NCBI GenBank assembly: GCA_900754445.1
Contig: CAAECW010000103.1
Coordinates: forward strand, 1 to 6,651
Direction: 5' to 3'
DNA: 6,651 nucleotides
Source: an uncultured Collinsella sp.
GTDB taxonomy: Bacteria; Actinomycetota; Coriobacteriia; Coriobacteriales; Coriobacteriaceae
Below the pieces are notes generated by a model that saw nothing but the letters and a program-made list of their open reading frames with translations, searched no databases and was not told the DNA's origin. Shown here piece after piece: positions 5,706 to 6,651 of this stretch. The first letter of the stretch is position 1; each line of letters opens with the position of its first letter. The translations under genes and the position numbers were made by a program.

Positions 5706-6651
5706 ATGACCCAACCAGTTCGCACCGCACCTACGCTTGCCGAGGTTGCCGCAGCTGCCGGCGTGTCGCGCTCCACGGCATCGCGCGCTCTCAACGATTC
5801 GCCCCGCATTAGCGAGGAAACCAAAAAGCGCGTCCGCGCGGCGGCCAAGGAAGTCAATTTTGTCCCCAACGCTCGTGGCCGAGCGCTCGCTGTCGGGCGC
5901 ACGGAAATCATCGCCGTGCTCGTGACCGAGCCCCTAAGTGAACTCTTCAGCGACCCCACCTATAGCGAGTTTTTGAGCGGCATTACCGAGGAACTGTCGG
6001 AGTCGTCCTATCTGCCCGTTATCTTGCAGGCGTCTTCTACGCATGAGCGCAACCGCGCACGCGAGCACTTTGAGCGCCGCTCGTTCGACGCCGTGATCGA
6101 CGTCTCCCCCTACAAGGGCAGCGAGCTGCTCGAGGTACTGCGCGAGCTGGGCGTACCCACCGTGTTGTGCGGCCAGCTCGAGGGCCACCCCTATCGCGAT
6201 GTGTTTTCGACGGTCTATTCAGACGACGAAGAGGGCGGACACTTTGCGGCACTCGCCATGAAGGAGCGCGGGCGCAAAGATATCGTCGCCGTGTTGGGAC
6301 CGCAAGACAACCCCGCTGTTGTCGACCGCCTGCGCGGCTACCGCGCCGTCTTGGGCGAAGACCTCCCAGACGCAAACGTTATCTATACCGGCTGGAACAA
6401 CGGAGACGGCTATCAGGCCATGCACCAGATCCTCGCGCGCGAGATCGCTTTCGATGGCGTGCTCTGCGGATCGGACCGCATCGCGGCTGGCGTCATCACC
6501 GCACTCAACGAGGCAGGCCTATCCGTTCCGGCGGACGTTTCTGTCGTCGGCTTCGACGATCACGAGATTGCGGCGCGCTGCGTCCCCGCGCTCACGACTG
6601 TCCGCCAGCCCCTGCGCGAAGAAGGCCACATGGCCGCCAACATTGCGCTCA
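5706..6651 (+). CDS. LacI/GalR-family transcriptional regulator, C-terminus cut by window end
   Basis: The visible 315 codons encode a sugar-responsive DNA-binding repressor; about 20-30 residues are probably missing, since the family is usually near 330-345. The helix-turn-helix is at residues 10-30 (LAEVAAAAGVSRSTASRALN), with R22, S23 and R27 at the base-reading positions. Then come FVPN (52-55) and the hinge helix, where L61 matches the LacI leucine that enters the minor groove at the operator's central CG. The periplasmic-binding-protein-like sensor domain runs from about 67, with the family motifs FDGVLCGSD (249-257), LSVPADVSVVGFDD (272-285) and ALTTVRQP (295-302). AGGAG at 5696-5700 lies 5 nt before the ATG. 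It is divergent from ebgA and is the likely binder of the CAACCGGTTG sites, with a beta-galactoside or its product as inducer. The sequence is not notably close to E. coli EbgR, and ebgR there is co-directional, so the symbol is withheld. Confidence 0.94.
   Translation, partial: MTQPVRTAPTLAEVAAAAGVSRSTASRALNDSPRISEETKKRVRAAAKEVNFVPNARGRALAVGRTEIIAVLVTEPLSELFSDPTYSEFLSGITEELSESSYLPVILQASSTHERNRAREHFERRSFDAVIDVSPYKGSELLEVLRELGVPTVLCGQLEGHPYRDVFSTVYSDDEEGGHFAALAMKERGRKDIVAVLGPQDNPAVVDRLRGYRAVLGEDLPDANVIYTGWNNGDGYQAMHQILAREIAFDGVLCGSDRIAAGVITALNEAGLSVPADVSVVGFDDHEIAARCVPALTTVRQPLREEGHMAANIAL

Noticed and set aside
5585..5812. Small plus-strand open frame across the regulator start
   Set aside because: It overlaps the helix-turn-helix coding region in a different frame and lacks a ribosome binding site; the LacI-type frame starting at 5706 explains this DNA.

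Overview
The window looks like a piece of a high-GC actinobacterial chromosome. Protein style and GC-rich codon use suggest a gut Coriobacteriia member such as Collinsella, but this is an inference from style and not a proven assignment. It is a carbohydrate-use locus built around an Ebg-type beta-galactosidase. No RNA genes, CRISPR arrays or insertion sequences were seen.

Layout, left to right. Positions 1-24 may be the last codons of a plus-strand gene that ends in TAA. Positions 25-244 hold no convincing gene; they contain an AT-rich stretch and a strong terminator for the minus strand. Positions 245-1708 (minus) encode a YjeM-like APC-superfamily amino acid permease. A 153-bp gap (1709-1861) holds two hairpins, one of them terminator-like. 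Positions 1862-2317 (minus) encode EbgC, and 2321-5329 (minus) encode EbgA, a 1002-residue GH2 beta-galactosidase. The two ebg genes are 3 nt apart and clearly form an operon. A 376-bp regulatory region (5330-5705) separates ebgA from a divergent LacI/GalR-family regulator (5706 to the window end, plus strand, 315 codons present, C-terminus cut off).

How the parts work together. EbgA is the catalytic subunit and EbgC its small partner; in E. coli the two form one enzyme. The regulator is the natural candidate to control them. Three copies of the palindrome CAACCGGTTG lie just upstream of ebgA, with centres 42 and 45 bp apart. Site 1 covers the predicted transcription start, site 2 contains the predicted -35 box, and site 3 is a compound of two overlapping palindromes. 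This is the layout of a sugar-inducible repressor switch. The palindrome has the central CG typical of LacI-family operators, and the regulator carries the expected hinge-helix leucine.

The most informative protein-level point is that EbgA keeps Asp (D95) and Trp (W963) at the two positions whose mutation gives E. coli Ebg enzyme efficient lactose hydrolysis. That argues for a natural substrate other than lactose. The neighbouring transporter is of an amino acid type, so the sugar importer must be outside the window. I do not see a wholly undescribed system; the operator array and the substrate question are the points worth following.
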